From the NCBI GenBank assembly GCA_027563935.2, contig CM050453.2:66200018-66264017 (forward strand): a stretch of 64,000 nucleotides of DNA, written 5' to 3'. The DNA is from Costus lasius. Lineage: Eukaryota; Streptophyta; Magnoliopsida; Zingiberales; Costaceae. A program made the translations under genes and the position numbers. Shown here one piece after another: positions 22,630 to 32,813 of the stretch (positions are counted from its first letter, which is position 1; each line of letters opens with the position of its first letter). The notes below the pieces were generated by a model. That model did not search any database, was not told the DNA's origin, and saw only the letters and a list, made by a program, of their open reading frames with translations.

Positions 22630-24317
22630 TGTTGGGGTATGCCCTTAAGGCTAATGTTTGAGGCCTTGGGATTGTATCAGTATCATGTATAAACTTTTAT
22701 GTTTATAAAGGCAATGGTTGTTATTCAGGTTGTTACCTTGCCTGCTGTAATAAGTGTACTTCTGAATAATGTCTCAGTACTGTTCAGCTAGGCTGACATG
22801 CAGTAAAGTCCTTAGTCGAGATATCTTGGTGAACATGAGACAACCTTGATATGATTGAGACTAATATGTGCTCTAATCTTATAGGATGCTTCGAGCATGG
22901 AATAAGATGTAGACTCATGGGTACATTGGATGTACTGGACAGACCCTACTAGGTTATTCAATTGCTTGTCACAATGTGAATAATCCTTGATTGTAACAAG
23001 TGGCACATTTCCTCTGACTTAAGATCACTTGTGTTTCTAAATGATGATTGTCATTGTTTTGAGGTAGTTCAATATCATTTGAAACATAATGATTATAGAC
23101 TATCTTGGATGGTGAGCTTGAGTCAGGTTAGGGCACTAGTGATAGACAAAGGATTGCCGTCTCCTTAATTGGAGTGTGATGTTCTAAAGGGGCCCCCCTG
23201 GATGAGATGATTGAGAAAGTGTATGGCCATACCCAGGTGACTGTGTTCATCTGTTCTAATCATACTTATCATATTGGAGCTACAAGCTTGACACGCTTGT
23301 CCAATAAGAACATCCAGTGGCAAAGGAAATTTGCATGCCTTGTGAGTTGATTCACACTTGTGCTGTGGTTTGGGTGTAGTCTTGGAAGACTCTTTCCTTT
23401 ATATCGGGAGACAGTGATGTGTTGCTAGATACCCCTCACTGATCGTGATAACGTGAGTTATCGTTACCGACATTTAAAGGAAACCCTCAGGGTCGCACAA
23501 TTTGATGATATGGCTTACTTAAGTCAGATCGTGTGGACTGAATTATTTGGGTTCAGTTTAAAGGGATTTAATCTCTGATTGTGAGTGAGATCTGGTCTGA
23601 TCATGTTTGATTGATTGGGGCTTGAGATCGGTAAGCTTCGATCGAGAGAATGGATGCTAGATCGGTGAGATCAGGGGCATCAAGAGATGAACGGTTAGAT
23701 CTGAAACCTTAGAGTTTTTTATGATCTAGACCAAATTGCTTGGGTTAATTGGTCTTTGAACCAAACCATATTGAACCAGCTCATCATGTGAGCATATGGT
23801 TCAAGTGAAGAGGTTTTTGCGATTGGGATAAACCCATGGTCGCATGTGGAGGAGTGGTTTTCTATTTTTAGAAAACATGATCACTTACGTGACCACAACT
23901 CACGTTGTATCTTCACGTCTTCCTCTCGCCCTCTTGTCGTCGCTTGTTTTTTGGATTCTTACACTCTTTTGCGAGAGAAGAGTGTGGACGACATTGGTGA
24001 AGGTTTCGGCCAAGCAAAATTCTTCTCATCCCTTTCACTCGACAAGAACTCCTTAGAACCTTGCTAGCACAAGGAGCACTAAGGGAGTAGGCGACATCAT
24101 TTGTGTGCGGTACCTTAGGAGGAAAGCTCTCTTGCGATCTTCTTCCAAAGCTCCATCAAAGCGATGGCCATGGTATGAATCTTCTCTGATCTATACTAGT
24201 TCATGAAAGTTGATCATATGACATGCAAAAGGTCATGAGAAACCCTTGCTTCCGCTCGAAAAATCATATTGTTATGCGCCTATCTATGGTTTCGCTCCCC
24301 CTTGAAGGGGACTTTCA
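22630..24317 (+). repeat. 5' LTR of C1 (1688 bp)
   Basis: Begins TGTTGGGGTATGCCC and ends GGGGACTTTCA. Near the 3' end ATG-GCC-ATG (24164-24172) is directly followed by GTATGA, a good splice-donor context, 145 nt before the LTR end. A CTATTTTTAG stretch near 23862 is in the place of a TATA box but is weak. Confidence 0.96.
24164..24178 (+). other. LTR-borne ATG and splice-donor-like site
   Basis: ATGGCCATG|GTATGA. The same arrangement occurs at 34342 (C2) and 42147 (C3). Joining 24172 to 26117 would place this ATG in frame with gag-pol; the putative intron is 1944 nt. Confidence 0.55.
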
Positions 24318-24319
24318 AT

Positions 24320-24331
24320 TGGTATCAGAGC
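24320..24331 (+). other. primer binding site, tRNA-Met (C1)
   Basis: TGGTATCAGAGC, two bases after the LTR end. Confidence 0.95.
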
Positions 24332-25220
24332 ATGCGGTTCTTGCTTGTTCGTATGATTGCTTAAATCTTCATGTTTGATCCATGAATGCGCTTATGAATA
24401 GATCTAGAGTTAACATGCGAATTTTACATGCATGTTAGAGATGTTTTTCTCCTTGGCGCATGTTTCTTGTTGGCGCATATTGTATGTGTTTTCTCAAAAC
24501 CTTATATTACATGCGCGACTCATTATAGATCTAAGGCCCTGCTTTAAACCCTTAGACGGGTTATTAGGGTTGAAGTCATCCCCTAGGTTAGATCCAGACA
24601 GTCTGATCAGACCATCTGACAGCCTTGATGGGTTGACCAGATAGCACCTGTGCATAAGCACCTGGTGGCTATAGGTCGACTGCAGACAGGCGTGTAGCGA
24701 TGTCTGGTTGAGACAACTAATGAACGCACATGAGTTAGGCCCGGGGTCACACCCGCTTGCCAGACCTCATAGTGGTCGTTCAGCCCTGGCGCATGCATAG
24801 TTGACCACTGGGTCGACTCAAGTCAGTTAGGACTTGGTGCATGCAAGGGCAGTGGATCTGACTAGGTTGGATGAGTGGATCCCTAGTAATGGACCGTTGT
24901 AAGGTTGTAGGGCAAATAAGGAAATTAAAATTGATGCCTATGGGGTTTTCGAAATTTAATTTTCATGATTGGATCACATGTTGATTGATGCCTATGTATG
25001 TTTATTTATTCTTATGTGGGCTGCCCATGTTAATTGTGTGCTGTGCTGGGGCCTGCGTGCCTGGAAATTAAAGTTGTAAATTAATTATTGTGATCTGCGT
25101 ATCACATTGTATTTAATTTATAAAGTGTAATTGACCTGCGTGTCAATCTTGTCTACATAGATTAATTTCTAAGTTAATCAGACAAGAGCACAGAGCACAC
25201 TTGGCAGAGGCGCATGCAGC

Positions 25221-25260
25221 AGTGGCTTGACCAGGTGGGAGGTCTAGGGTTCGACCCTAG
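25221..25260 (+). other. tRNA-like A-box/B-box segment
   Basis: CTAGG-GTTCGAC-CCTAG (25244-25260) is a 5-bp stem with a 7-nt loop, as in a tRNA T-arm, and contains a B-box-like GGTTCGACCC. TGGCTTGACCAGGTGGG upstream resembles an A-box. AGGCGCA occurs on both sides (25208-25214, 25264-25270). No full cloverleaf can be drawn, so it is not a tRNA gene. Confidence 0.5.
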
Positions 25261-25605
25261 GACAGGCGCATTTTCCCTGGTGGGCGCACCTGAGCTGCAG
25301 TTGGCGCTTGGGCCCTGGTTTGGGCCAAATGAGCAGCTAAAAGACCCATTAAGAAAAGCAAGTGAAGACTTAAGTTAATTAAGGTCTTACTTAGGCTATG
25401 GGCTTTAACCACATAAGATCCATGCTTTCTTTTATTGTTTAAATAAGTAGAACAGCATGATTTATTTATCTTCTGCTATCACCATAGGAATTGCATGATA
25501 GTGAAGAAGATAAAAGACCGTTAAAATCCAACGCTAAAATATCAAGCTCGTATGCCTTCTGACGCGAAACCTCACTGTTCTGATTATCGTTGGAGCTGTG
25601 TTGTA

Positions 25606-25618
25606 CCCACTCAGTGGG
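25606..25618 (+). other. leader hairpin H1 of C1
   Basis: CCCAC-TCA-GTGGG, inside a TGTA...GCAC context that extends pairing past one mismatch. Kept identical in C2 and C3, and with another loop in element A. Confidence 0.6.
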
Positions 25619-25814
25619 CACGTCCATCTATCTTCAGACGGTGCGGGATTACACCTGCGTGTTACAGAGAAGGGATTTATCGCTTCTCGTTGCTCAGCAT
25701 AGCACGTGGTGGTCCAGGGAGTAGGTCGGGTCAGCTTGACCATGTTGACTACATATGTGGAGCATATGGTAGCGCATGGAGGCAGCCATCTGTGGGGTCA
25801 GAGATTGTGTTGTA

Positions 25815-25827
25815 CCAACTCAGTTGG
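25815..25827 (+). other. leader hairpin H2 of C1
   Basis: CCAAC-TCA-GTTGG: the same hairpin as H1 with the middle pair changed from C:G to A:T. It has the same TGTA...GCAC context and is also kept in C2 and C3. Confidence 0.6.
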
Positions 25828-25928
25828 CACAGTCTGCTGGATTGCCCAGATGAAGGGGAATCGCACGGGTTGGCGATTGGCAGGGACTGCCTACCAGAAA
25901 TTAGTGCTTGTACTCTCTGTGCATCTTA

Positions 25929-25944
25929 TCTCGCCTGAGCGGGA
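25929..25944 (+). other. leader hairpin H3 of C1
   Basis: TCTCGC-CTGA-GCGGGA, a six-pair stem with one U:G pair. Homologous position to the TCCCAC/GTGGGA hairpin of element A (2476-2491). Confidence 0.6.
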
Positions 25945-26137
25945 CGCGGAGACCAAGTATGAAATCTGGATCCCATCTCACTAAAAGAGTTCTACTCTTT
26001 CGGGCTGTTTTGCTGGATTTTTCAGCCAGATAAAATAGTGAGAAAAAGAATCATTCTTAAGTCCTGAATTGATTCTTTACATTGATACTGACCTTGCTGT
26101 TCTTGCATTATTGTAGATTCCTGCAGCAACGAACACC

Positions 26138-29100
26138 ATGAGCTTCAATGTGCGATCCCTACTGGAAAGAGAGAAGTTTGCTGGGCCGAACTTCTCAGAC
26201 TGGTTCGGACACCTTAAGATTGTTCTTAAGGCAGAGAGAAAACTGTATGTCCTCGAGACGGCGATACCGCCTCAGCCCGCTCCGAACGCCGCAAGGGCGG
26301 TTCGGGAAGCTTATGAAAAGCACGTCAATGATAGCATTGATGTCGCTTGCCTGATGCTAGCGTCTATGACGCCACCGCTGCAGCGTCAGCATGAGGATAT
26401 GTCTGCTATAGACATGATAGCAAACCTCAAGATGCTGTATGCTGCACAGGCGAGGACAGAACGCTATAATCTGACAAAGCTCTTCTTTCAGAGCAAACTG
26501 GCTGAAGGGAGCCCAGTGGGAGCTCACGTGCTCAAGATGATTGGGCACAAGGAGGCTCTAGAGAAACTGGGGCATACCATCAACCAGGAGCTTGCTGTAG
26601 ACATCATTCTGCAGTCTCTCCCGCCCTCTTTCGATGCGTTCATTATTAACTTTAATATGAACAAAATCGACTGTACTCCGGCAGAGCTGCTGAATATGCT
26701 CTTGACTACTGAGGAGACTCTGAAGGGAAAGCCTTCGACCTCTGTCTTAATGGTTCCTTCTAGGAACAAGAAGAAGGGGAAGAAGGGCAAGGCCCCTGTC
26801 AAGAGTTACAGCAAGGCTCTGAAGCAAAAAGTTAAGCGGTCAAAGGAATACAGATGTTTCCACTGTGGCCAGCTAGGTCACTGGAAAAAGGACTGTAAAG
26901 CGCTCCAAGGAGACAAGAGGGGAAGCATCGCTTCTGGCTCAGGTATTTACGTGACGGAAGTCATGGTTTCATCTTCTTCTATTTCATGGGTGTTGGACAC
27001 TGCATGTGGAGTTCACATTTGTTCAAATGTACAGGAACTCAAGAGAAGAAGACAGGTGGGACAGCATGAGGTGGACCTACGCGTTGGAAACGGGGCACGG
27101 GTTGCTGCTGTTGCTGTAGGAGACTATTTCATCTCTTTGCCATCTGGGCTTGTATTAGAACTGAACAATTGTTATTTTGTTCCCAGCATTACTAAAAATA
27201 TTATCTCCATTCCTGCTCTTGTCAGGAAGGGGTTTTCCTTTGAATGCAATATTTCAAAGTGTGTTCTATCTTTAGATAATATTGTTTATGCTACTGGTTC
27301 AATTAACAATGAGTTATTCATGTTGGACATGGAATGTTCTATACACAATATTGATATTAAGAAAGCCAAGTATACTGATGACAGCACCTTGCTATGGCAT
27401 AGTCGTTTAGGCCATATTAACAAGAAGCGCATTAAGCGGTTGCATGATCATGGACTGCTGGGATCATTCTCCTATGAGGAGATTGATACATGCAAAGCTT
27501 GTTTAATGGGTAAAATGACGAAGTCACCTTTTCCTCATAATGGTCAAAGGACTTCAGGTTTACTTGACCTTATACACAGTGATGTGTGTGGGCCATTTAG
27601 TAAACATGCCAGAGGTGGCTATCAGTACTTCATAACCTTTACTGATGATTTCAGTAGATATGGGTATGTCTATCTGATGAGACATAAGAGTGAATCTTTT
27701 GACAAGTTCAAAGAGTTCAAGAATGAAGTACAGAATCAGCTAGGCCGAAATATCAAGGCACTTCGTTCTGATCGAGGTGGAGAATACTTGAGTCATGCGT
27801 TTACTGACTATCTGAAGGAGTGTGGGATTATCTCACAGCTCACTCCGCCAGGAACACCGCAATGGAATGGTGTGTCCGAAAGGAGAAATAGAACGTTACT
27901 TGATATGGTTCGTTCTATGATGAGTCAGGCTACTCTTCCATATTCCTTTTGGGGATTTGCACTGGAAACAGCTGCAAAGGTACTAAACCGAGTGCCATCC
28001 ATGGCAGTTTCAAAGACTCCATATGAATTATGGTATGGGAAACAGCCGAGCTTGACATTTATTAAGATCTGGGGTTGCGAGGCTTATGTCAAAAAGCTCG
28101 CCTCTGGGAAACTGGAGAGCAGATCTGAGAAATGTATCTTTGTCGGATACCCTAAGGAAACTAAGGGTTATTATTTCTACGATCCCAAGGAGAACAAGGT
28201 ATTTGTTGCTCGGACGGCAATTTTTCTTGAGAAGGAGTTTCTTCTGCAAGAAGCCAGTGGGAGAGAAATAAAGCTGGATGAGAATCCAGAGGAAGGACAA
28301 AGTAGTCAAGCAGAGTTGGATGAGCCTGAGCCGATAGAACAGGTTACTGAACAACCTGAGGCTCAGATATCACGGGAACCGCGAAGATCGGGAAGGATCC
28401 GTCGACAGCCTGAGCGCTATGACGGAGTCTACATCATTAATAATGATGAACCCCTCACTTATGCGGATGCGGTCAGTGGACCGGAGTCAGCGAGATGGCT
28501 TGAAGCTATGCGCGCCGAGATGGAGTCCATGTCAGATAACCAAGTCTGGGATTTGGTTGATCCGCCTCCGGGAGTTATCCCTATAGGCTGTAAATGGATC
28601 TTCAAGAAGAAGATTGACATGGATGGTAACGTGGTTACCTATAAAGGCAGGCTAGTTGCGAAAGGTTTCAAACAAATCTACGGGATAGATTATGATGAAA
28701 CTTTCTCACCTGTAGCTATGTTTAAGTCTATTCGGATTCTTTTCGCGATAGCAGCATATTACGATTATGAGATCTGGCAAATGGATGTGAAGACGGCTTT
28801 CCTTAATGGAAATCTGGATGAGGATGTGTATATGACACAACCTGAAGGTTTCACTAATCCATCAGATCGTCATAAAATATGCAAATTAAAGAAGTCCATT
28901 TATGGACTTAAGCAAGCATCTAGAAGCTGGAATATTCGTTTTGATGAATCAATCAGTGAATTTGGTTTCATCAAGAATGAGGATGACCCGTGTGTATATA
29001 AAAGGTTTAGTGGGAGCGTGATTACTTTCTTAGTCCTCTACGTCGATGATATCTTGATCATTGGAAATGACATTCCTGAAATGCATGCGGTTAAGGCATG

Positions 29101-30061
29101 GTTAAGAAAGTGTTTCCAGATGAAAGATCTAGGAGAAGCAGCCTATGTATTAGGTGTGAAGATCTACAGGGATAGATCTAAGAGGCTTCTCGGGCTGTGC
29201 CAGAGTACTTACATCGATAAAGTCCTGGAGAGATTTCATTTAGAGAATTCTAAAAGAGGATATCTTCCAGTCAGACATGGTCTGAATCTTTCGAAGAGTC
29301 AGTGTCCACAAACACAGACTGAGAAAGATGAAATGGACAATACGCCTTATGCTTCGGCTATTGGGTCCATAATGTATGCGATGTTGTGTACTCGCCCTGA
29401 CGTCGCTTACGGGTTAAGCGTGACCAGTCGGTTCCAAAGTAATCCAGGTCAGGCACACTGGATTGCAGTCAAGAACATTTTGAAATATCTGCGGAGGACC
29501 AAAGATATGTTCTTGATATATGGTGGTCAGGAAGAACTCAGTATTGAAGGATATACTGACGCTTCATTCCAGTCGGACCAGGATGATTTCCGATCGCAAT
29601 CAGGCTATGTTTTTAGCTTGAATGGAGGAGCAGTGGTGTGGAAAAGTTTCAAACAGTCAACTGTTGCAGATTCCACAACAGAAGCCGAGTATGTTGCAGC
29701 CTCGGAAGCATCCAAGGAGGCAGTATGGATTCGTAAGTTCATTCAGGAACTTGGTGTCGTTCCTTCATGTGCAGATCCTTTGGTTATCTTCTGTGATAAC
29801 ACTAGAGCAATAGCACAAGCAAAGGAACCACGGTCGCACCAGAAGTCCAAGCACATACAGAGACGGTTTCACTTGATCAGGGAGATCATAGATCGTGGCG
29901 AGATCAAAGTCTGCAAGGTACATACAGATGACAATCTGGCAGACCCGCTTACTAAGCCTCTGGCGCAGCAGAAGCATGTGAAGCACTGTAATAATATGGG
30001 TTTGAGATTTCTCAACCATTATATTAAGTGCAAGTGGGAGATTGTTGGGGTATGCCCTTAA
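26138..30061 (+). CDS. copia Gag-Pol polyprotein of C1 (1307 aa)
   Basis: Single open frame coding for all proteins needed for copia transposition in the cytoplasm and nucleus. Gag occupies about residues 1-235, the CCHC knuckle CFHCGQLGHWKKDC 240-253, a retropepsin site reading DTACG from residue 287 (not the usual D-T/S-G), the integrase HHCC region about 421-455, and the integrase catalytic D482, D545 and E581 with the exact DD35E spacing. RT spans about 800-1050 with YVDD at 968-971, and RNase H has D1141, E1184 and D1220. The ATG at 26138 is the first in this frame after TAG at 26114; the frame may instead start in the LTR by splicing. Unlike C2 and C3, the usual stop after FLNH is lost, so 12 extra residues are read through the polypurine tract into the LTR. 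An Arg follows the third RNase H Asp region where C2 and C3 have Gly. Likely functional or nearly so. Confidence 0.95.
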   Translation: MSFNVRSLLEREKFAGPNFSDWFGHLKIVLKAERKLYVLETAIPPQPAPNAARAVREAYEKHVNDSIDVACLMLASMTPPLQRQHEDMSAIDMIANLKMLYAAQARTERYNLTKLFFQSKLAEGSPVGAHVLKMIGHKEALEKLGHTINQELAVDIILQSLPPSFDAFIINFNMNKIDCTPAELLNMLLTTEETLKGKPSTSVLMVPSRNKKKGKKGKAPVKSYSKALKQKVKRSKEYRCFHCGQLGHWKKDCKALQGDKRGSIASGSGIYVTEVMVSSSSISWVLDTACGVHICSNVQELKRRRQVGQHEVDLRVGNGARVAAVAVGDYFISLPSGLVLELNNCYFVPSITKNIISIPALVRKGFSFECNISKCVLSLDNIVYATGSINNELFMLDMECSIHNIDIKKAKYTDDSTLLWHSRLGHINKKRIKRLHDHGLLGSFSYEEIDTCKACLMGKMTKSPFPHNGQRTSGLLDLIHSDVCGPFSKHARGGYQYFITFTDDFSRYGYVYLMRHKSESFDKFKEFKNEVQNQLGRNIKALRSDRGGEYLSHAFTDYLKECGIISQLTPPGTPQWNGVSERRNRTLLDMVRSMMSQATLPYSFWGFALETAAKVLNRVPSMAVSKTPYELWYGKQPSLTFIKIWGCEAYVKKLASGKLESRSEKCIFVGYPKETKGYYFYDPKENKVFVARTAIFLEKEFLLQEASGREIKLDENPEEGQSSQAELDEPEPIEQVTEQPEAQISREPRRSGRIRRQPERYDGVYIINNDEPLTYADAVSGPESARWLEAMRAEMESMSDNQVWDLVDPPPGVIPIGCKWIFKKKIDMDGNVVTYKGRLVAKGFKQIYGIDYDETFSPVAMFKSIRILFAIAAYYDYEIWQMDVKTAFLNGNLDEDVYMTQPEGFTNPSDRHKICKLKKSIYGLKQASRSWNIRFDESISEFGFIKNEDDPCVYKRFSGSVITFLVLYVDDILIIGNDIPEMHAVKAWLRKCFQMKDLGEAAYVLGVKIYRDRSKRLLGLCQSTYIDKVLERFHLENSKRGYLPVRHGLNLSKSQCPQTQTEKDEMDNTPYASAIGSIMYAMLCTRPDVAYGLSVTSRFQSNPGQAHWIAVKNILKYLRRTKDMFLIYGGQEELSIEGYTDASFQSDQDDFRSQSGYVFSLNGGAVVWKSFKQSTVADSTTEAEYVAASEASKEAVWIRKFIQELGVVPSCADPLVIFCDNTRAIAQAKEPRSHQKSKHIQRRFHLIREIIDRGEIKVCKVHTDDNLADPLTKPLAQQKHVKHCNNMGLRFLNHYIKCKWEIVGVCP
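30032..30042 (+). other. polypurine tract of C1
   Basis: AAGTGGGAGAT directly before the 3' LTR, the same as in C2 and C3. Here it is also inside the reading frame. Confidence 0.85.
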
Positions 30062-31731
30062 GGCTAATGTTTGAGGCCTTGGGATTGTATCAGTATCATG
30101 TATAAACTTTTATGTTTATAAAGGCAATGGTTGTTATTCAGGTTGTTACCTTGTCTGCTGTAATAAGTGTACTTCTGAATAATGTCTCAGTACTGTTCAG
30201 CTAGGCTGACATGCAGTAAAGTCCTTAGTCGAGATATCTTGGTGAACATGAGACAACCTTGATATGATTGAGACTAATATGTGCTCTAATCTTATAGGAT
30301 GCTTCGAGCATGGAATAAGATGTAGACTCATGGGTACATTGGATGTACTGGACAGACCCTACTAGGTTATTCAATTGCTTGTCACAATGTGAATAATCCT
30401 TGATTGTAACAAGTGGCACATTTCCTCTGACTTGAGATCACTTGTGTTTCTAAATGATGATTGTCATTGTTTTGAGGTAGTTCAATATCATTTGAAACAT
30501 AATGATTATAGACTATCTTGGATGGTGAGCTTGAGTCAGGTTAGGGCACTAGTGATAGACAAAGGATTGCCGTCTCCTTAATTGGAGTGTGATGTTCTAA
30601 AGGGGCCCCCCTGGATGAGATGATTGAGAAAGTGTATGGCCATACCCAGGTGACTGTGTTCATCTGTTCTAATCATACTTATCATATTGGAGCTACAAGC
30701 TTGACACGCTTGTCCAATAAGAACATCCAGTGGCAAAGGAAATTTGCATGCCTTGTGAGTTGATTCACACTTGTGCTGTGGTTTGGGTGTAGTCTTGGAA
30801 GACTCTTTCCTTTATATCGGGAGACAGTGATGTGTTGCTAGATACCCCTCACTGATCGTGATAACGTGAGTTATCGTTACCGACATTTAAAGGAAACCCT
30901 CAGGGTCGTACAATTTGATGATATGGCTTACTTAAGTCAGATCGTGTGGACTGAATTATTTGGGTTCAGTTTAAAGGGATTTAATCTCTGATTGTGAGTG
31001 AGATCTGGTCTGATCATGTTTGATTGATTAGGGCTTGAGATCGGTAAGCTTCGATCGAGAGAATGGATGCTAGATCGGTGAGATCAGGGGCATCAAGAGA
31101 TGAACGGTTAGATCTGAAACCTTAGAGTTTATTATGATCTAGACCAAATTGCTTGGGTTAATTGGTCTTTGAACCAAACCATATTGAACCAGCTCATCAT
31201 GTGAGCATATGGTTCAAGTGAAGAGGTTTTTGCGATTGGGATAAACCTATGGTCGCATGTGGAGGAGTGGTTTTCTATTTTTAGAAAACATGATCACTTA
31301 CGTGACCACAACTCACGTTGTATCTTCACGTCTTCCTCTCGCCCTCTTGTTGTCGCTTGTTTTTTTGGATTCTTACACTCTTTTGCGAGAGAAGAGTGTG
31401 GACGACATTGGTGAAGGTTTCGGCCAAGCAAAATTCTTCTCATCCCTTTCACTCGACAAGAACTCCTTAGAACCTTGCTAGCACAAGGAGCACTAAGGGA
31501 GTAGGCGACATCATTTGTGTGCGGTACCTTAGGAGGAAAGCTCTCTTGCGATCTTCTTCCAAAGCTCCATCAAAGCGATGGCCATGGTATGAATCTTCTC
31601 TGATCTATACTAGTTCATGAAAGTTGATCATATGACATGCAAAAGGTCATGAGAAACCCTTGCTTCCGCTCGAAAAATCATATTGTTATGCGCCTATCTA
31701 TGGTTTCGCTCCCCCTTGAAGGGGACTTTCA
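30043..31731 (+). repeat. 3' LTR of C1 (1689 bp)
   Basis: Same ends as the 5' LTR. Differences seen by eye: about seven substitutions and one extra T in a T run near 31362. Includes the last 19 bases of the gag-pol frame. Confidence 0.96.
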
Positions 31732-31736
31732 CGTAA

Positions 31737-32813
31737 GATATTACACGGCCGTAATTTCCAGTCAATTTCGCGATTCTTCCGCTCCGAAACTTGCGAAGGC
31801 CATAACTTTTGATCCAGAGCTCCAAATTTAGATCAAAAAGTTGCTACGGACTCGTCTTTAAGAGGAGAAGAGGCACGAAGTGGAGGGAGGAACTTTTATC
31901 ACGTATCCAGAGAGAAATCGCCAGAGAGGCGGCTAGTGTTTGGCCTCATGCCAAGAGGCGTAGAGGGCACCTCCGGCCGTGATTTTCATGCAGAAGCTTC
32001 GCCTAGAGGAGAAGACAACATCCTAGAAGTTTTAGAGGAAAAGGAGTTTAATCGGAGGAGGAATCGATGAAATTGGTGGTGACAGCACTGTTCATCAAGT
32101 TCTGCTTGCAAAATACAGCCATTCATAGCCGTGCTGTATTTTCTAAAACCTCTTTTCTAGTTGATTTTTAATCTTATGAAATTATGGATTATTGTATTTC
32201 TCTTTCCATGCAAGCTTAGACATATTTTGGGACATAGGGTTTAATCCCTTTGATTTTTAATGATTAGATAACTCTTTTCTTTCGTCATGATAATCTTCAT
32301 TGTGATAATTCTACTTTTGTGATGAATTGTCTTTAATTTTTCTTAGATCTATGTTATTATTCATGTTTTAGAGTTTTCGCAATGAGACTGAAAGGTGATT
32401 TGCTTGAGAACTTGGAACCCTATAATTGCATGTTTAGATCCCTTCCTTAGGTTAGATCCAATTTGATCTGTTCTAGTAGATTTATTGCCATGTTTGATAA
32501 TATCGATTTAGGATTTAATTAATGTTATAAACGTTGATAGTTATTGCGAGAAAGTGAGTAACGATCTGTTGGAAAGCCTTAAGTAGAACTTGTGTTGAGT
32601 CTCGGATGCACAAAAGTGATCCTTGAGATTCCACTTGAGACTATCAATCAAATTAGAATTCGGATGCACGAAAGTGATCCTTGAGTTCTTTGATTGATGA
32701 TTTACTTATCTACAGCATTGAAAATAGATCTTGCACGAAAGTGAAGATCGGTTATCTGCATGATTGTCTACACGAAAGTGAGACAATACCTTTATCAAGT
32801 AAATTATGTCTTT
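31737..32813 (+). repeat. Athila-like LTR, segment 2 of 3
   Basis: Continues the palindrome-rich LTR after C1. It holds the GCACGAAAGTG cluster (32546-32780), matching 6136-6360 on the other strand, and the TTAGGTTAGATCCAATTTGA block. It ends at the C2 target TCTTT (32809-32813). No coding sequence seen. Confidence 0.8.

Larger units (their letters stand above)
24332..26116 (+). other. leader of C1 (putative intron)
   Basis: No coding potential across 1.8 kb. It holds a tRNA T-arm-like hairpin (25244-25260), three short hairpins (25606-25618, 25815-25827, 25929-25944), a CTGAC branch-site-like word at 26088-26092, a pyrimidine-rich tract and TTGTAG ending at 26116. In the gag frame the last three bases are TAG, so an unspliced upstream frame is closed exactly at the acceptor. 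Confidence 0.65.
22630..31731 (+). mobile_element. Ty1/copia element C1, structurally complete
   Basis: Complete element: 5' LTR, PBS, leader, one long gag-pol frame, polypurine tract, 3' LTR and a perfect 5-bp target duplication CGTAA (22625-22629 and 31732-31736). By eye the LTRs differ at about seven substitutions and one single-base indel in 1688 bp, indicating a recent insertion. It lies in the plus orientation inside an Athila-like LTR. Domain order PR-INT-RT-RNase H fixes it as Ty1/copia; I do not assign the lineage. Confidence 0.97.

Noticed and set aside
25221..25260. tRNA gene
   Set aside because: Only T-arm and A/B-box-like parts are present; no acceptor stem, D-arm or anticodon arm can be drawn.
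26357..26802. Antisense open frames inside C1, C2 and C3 gag-pol
   Set aside because: Mirror frames of a conserved coding strand; no domain or start context of their own.
30062..31731. env-like gene after pol in C1-C3
   Set aside because: Pol ends at or within a few bases of the polypurine tract and 3' LTR, leaving no room for a third gene.
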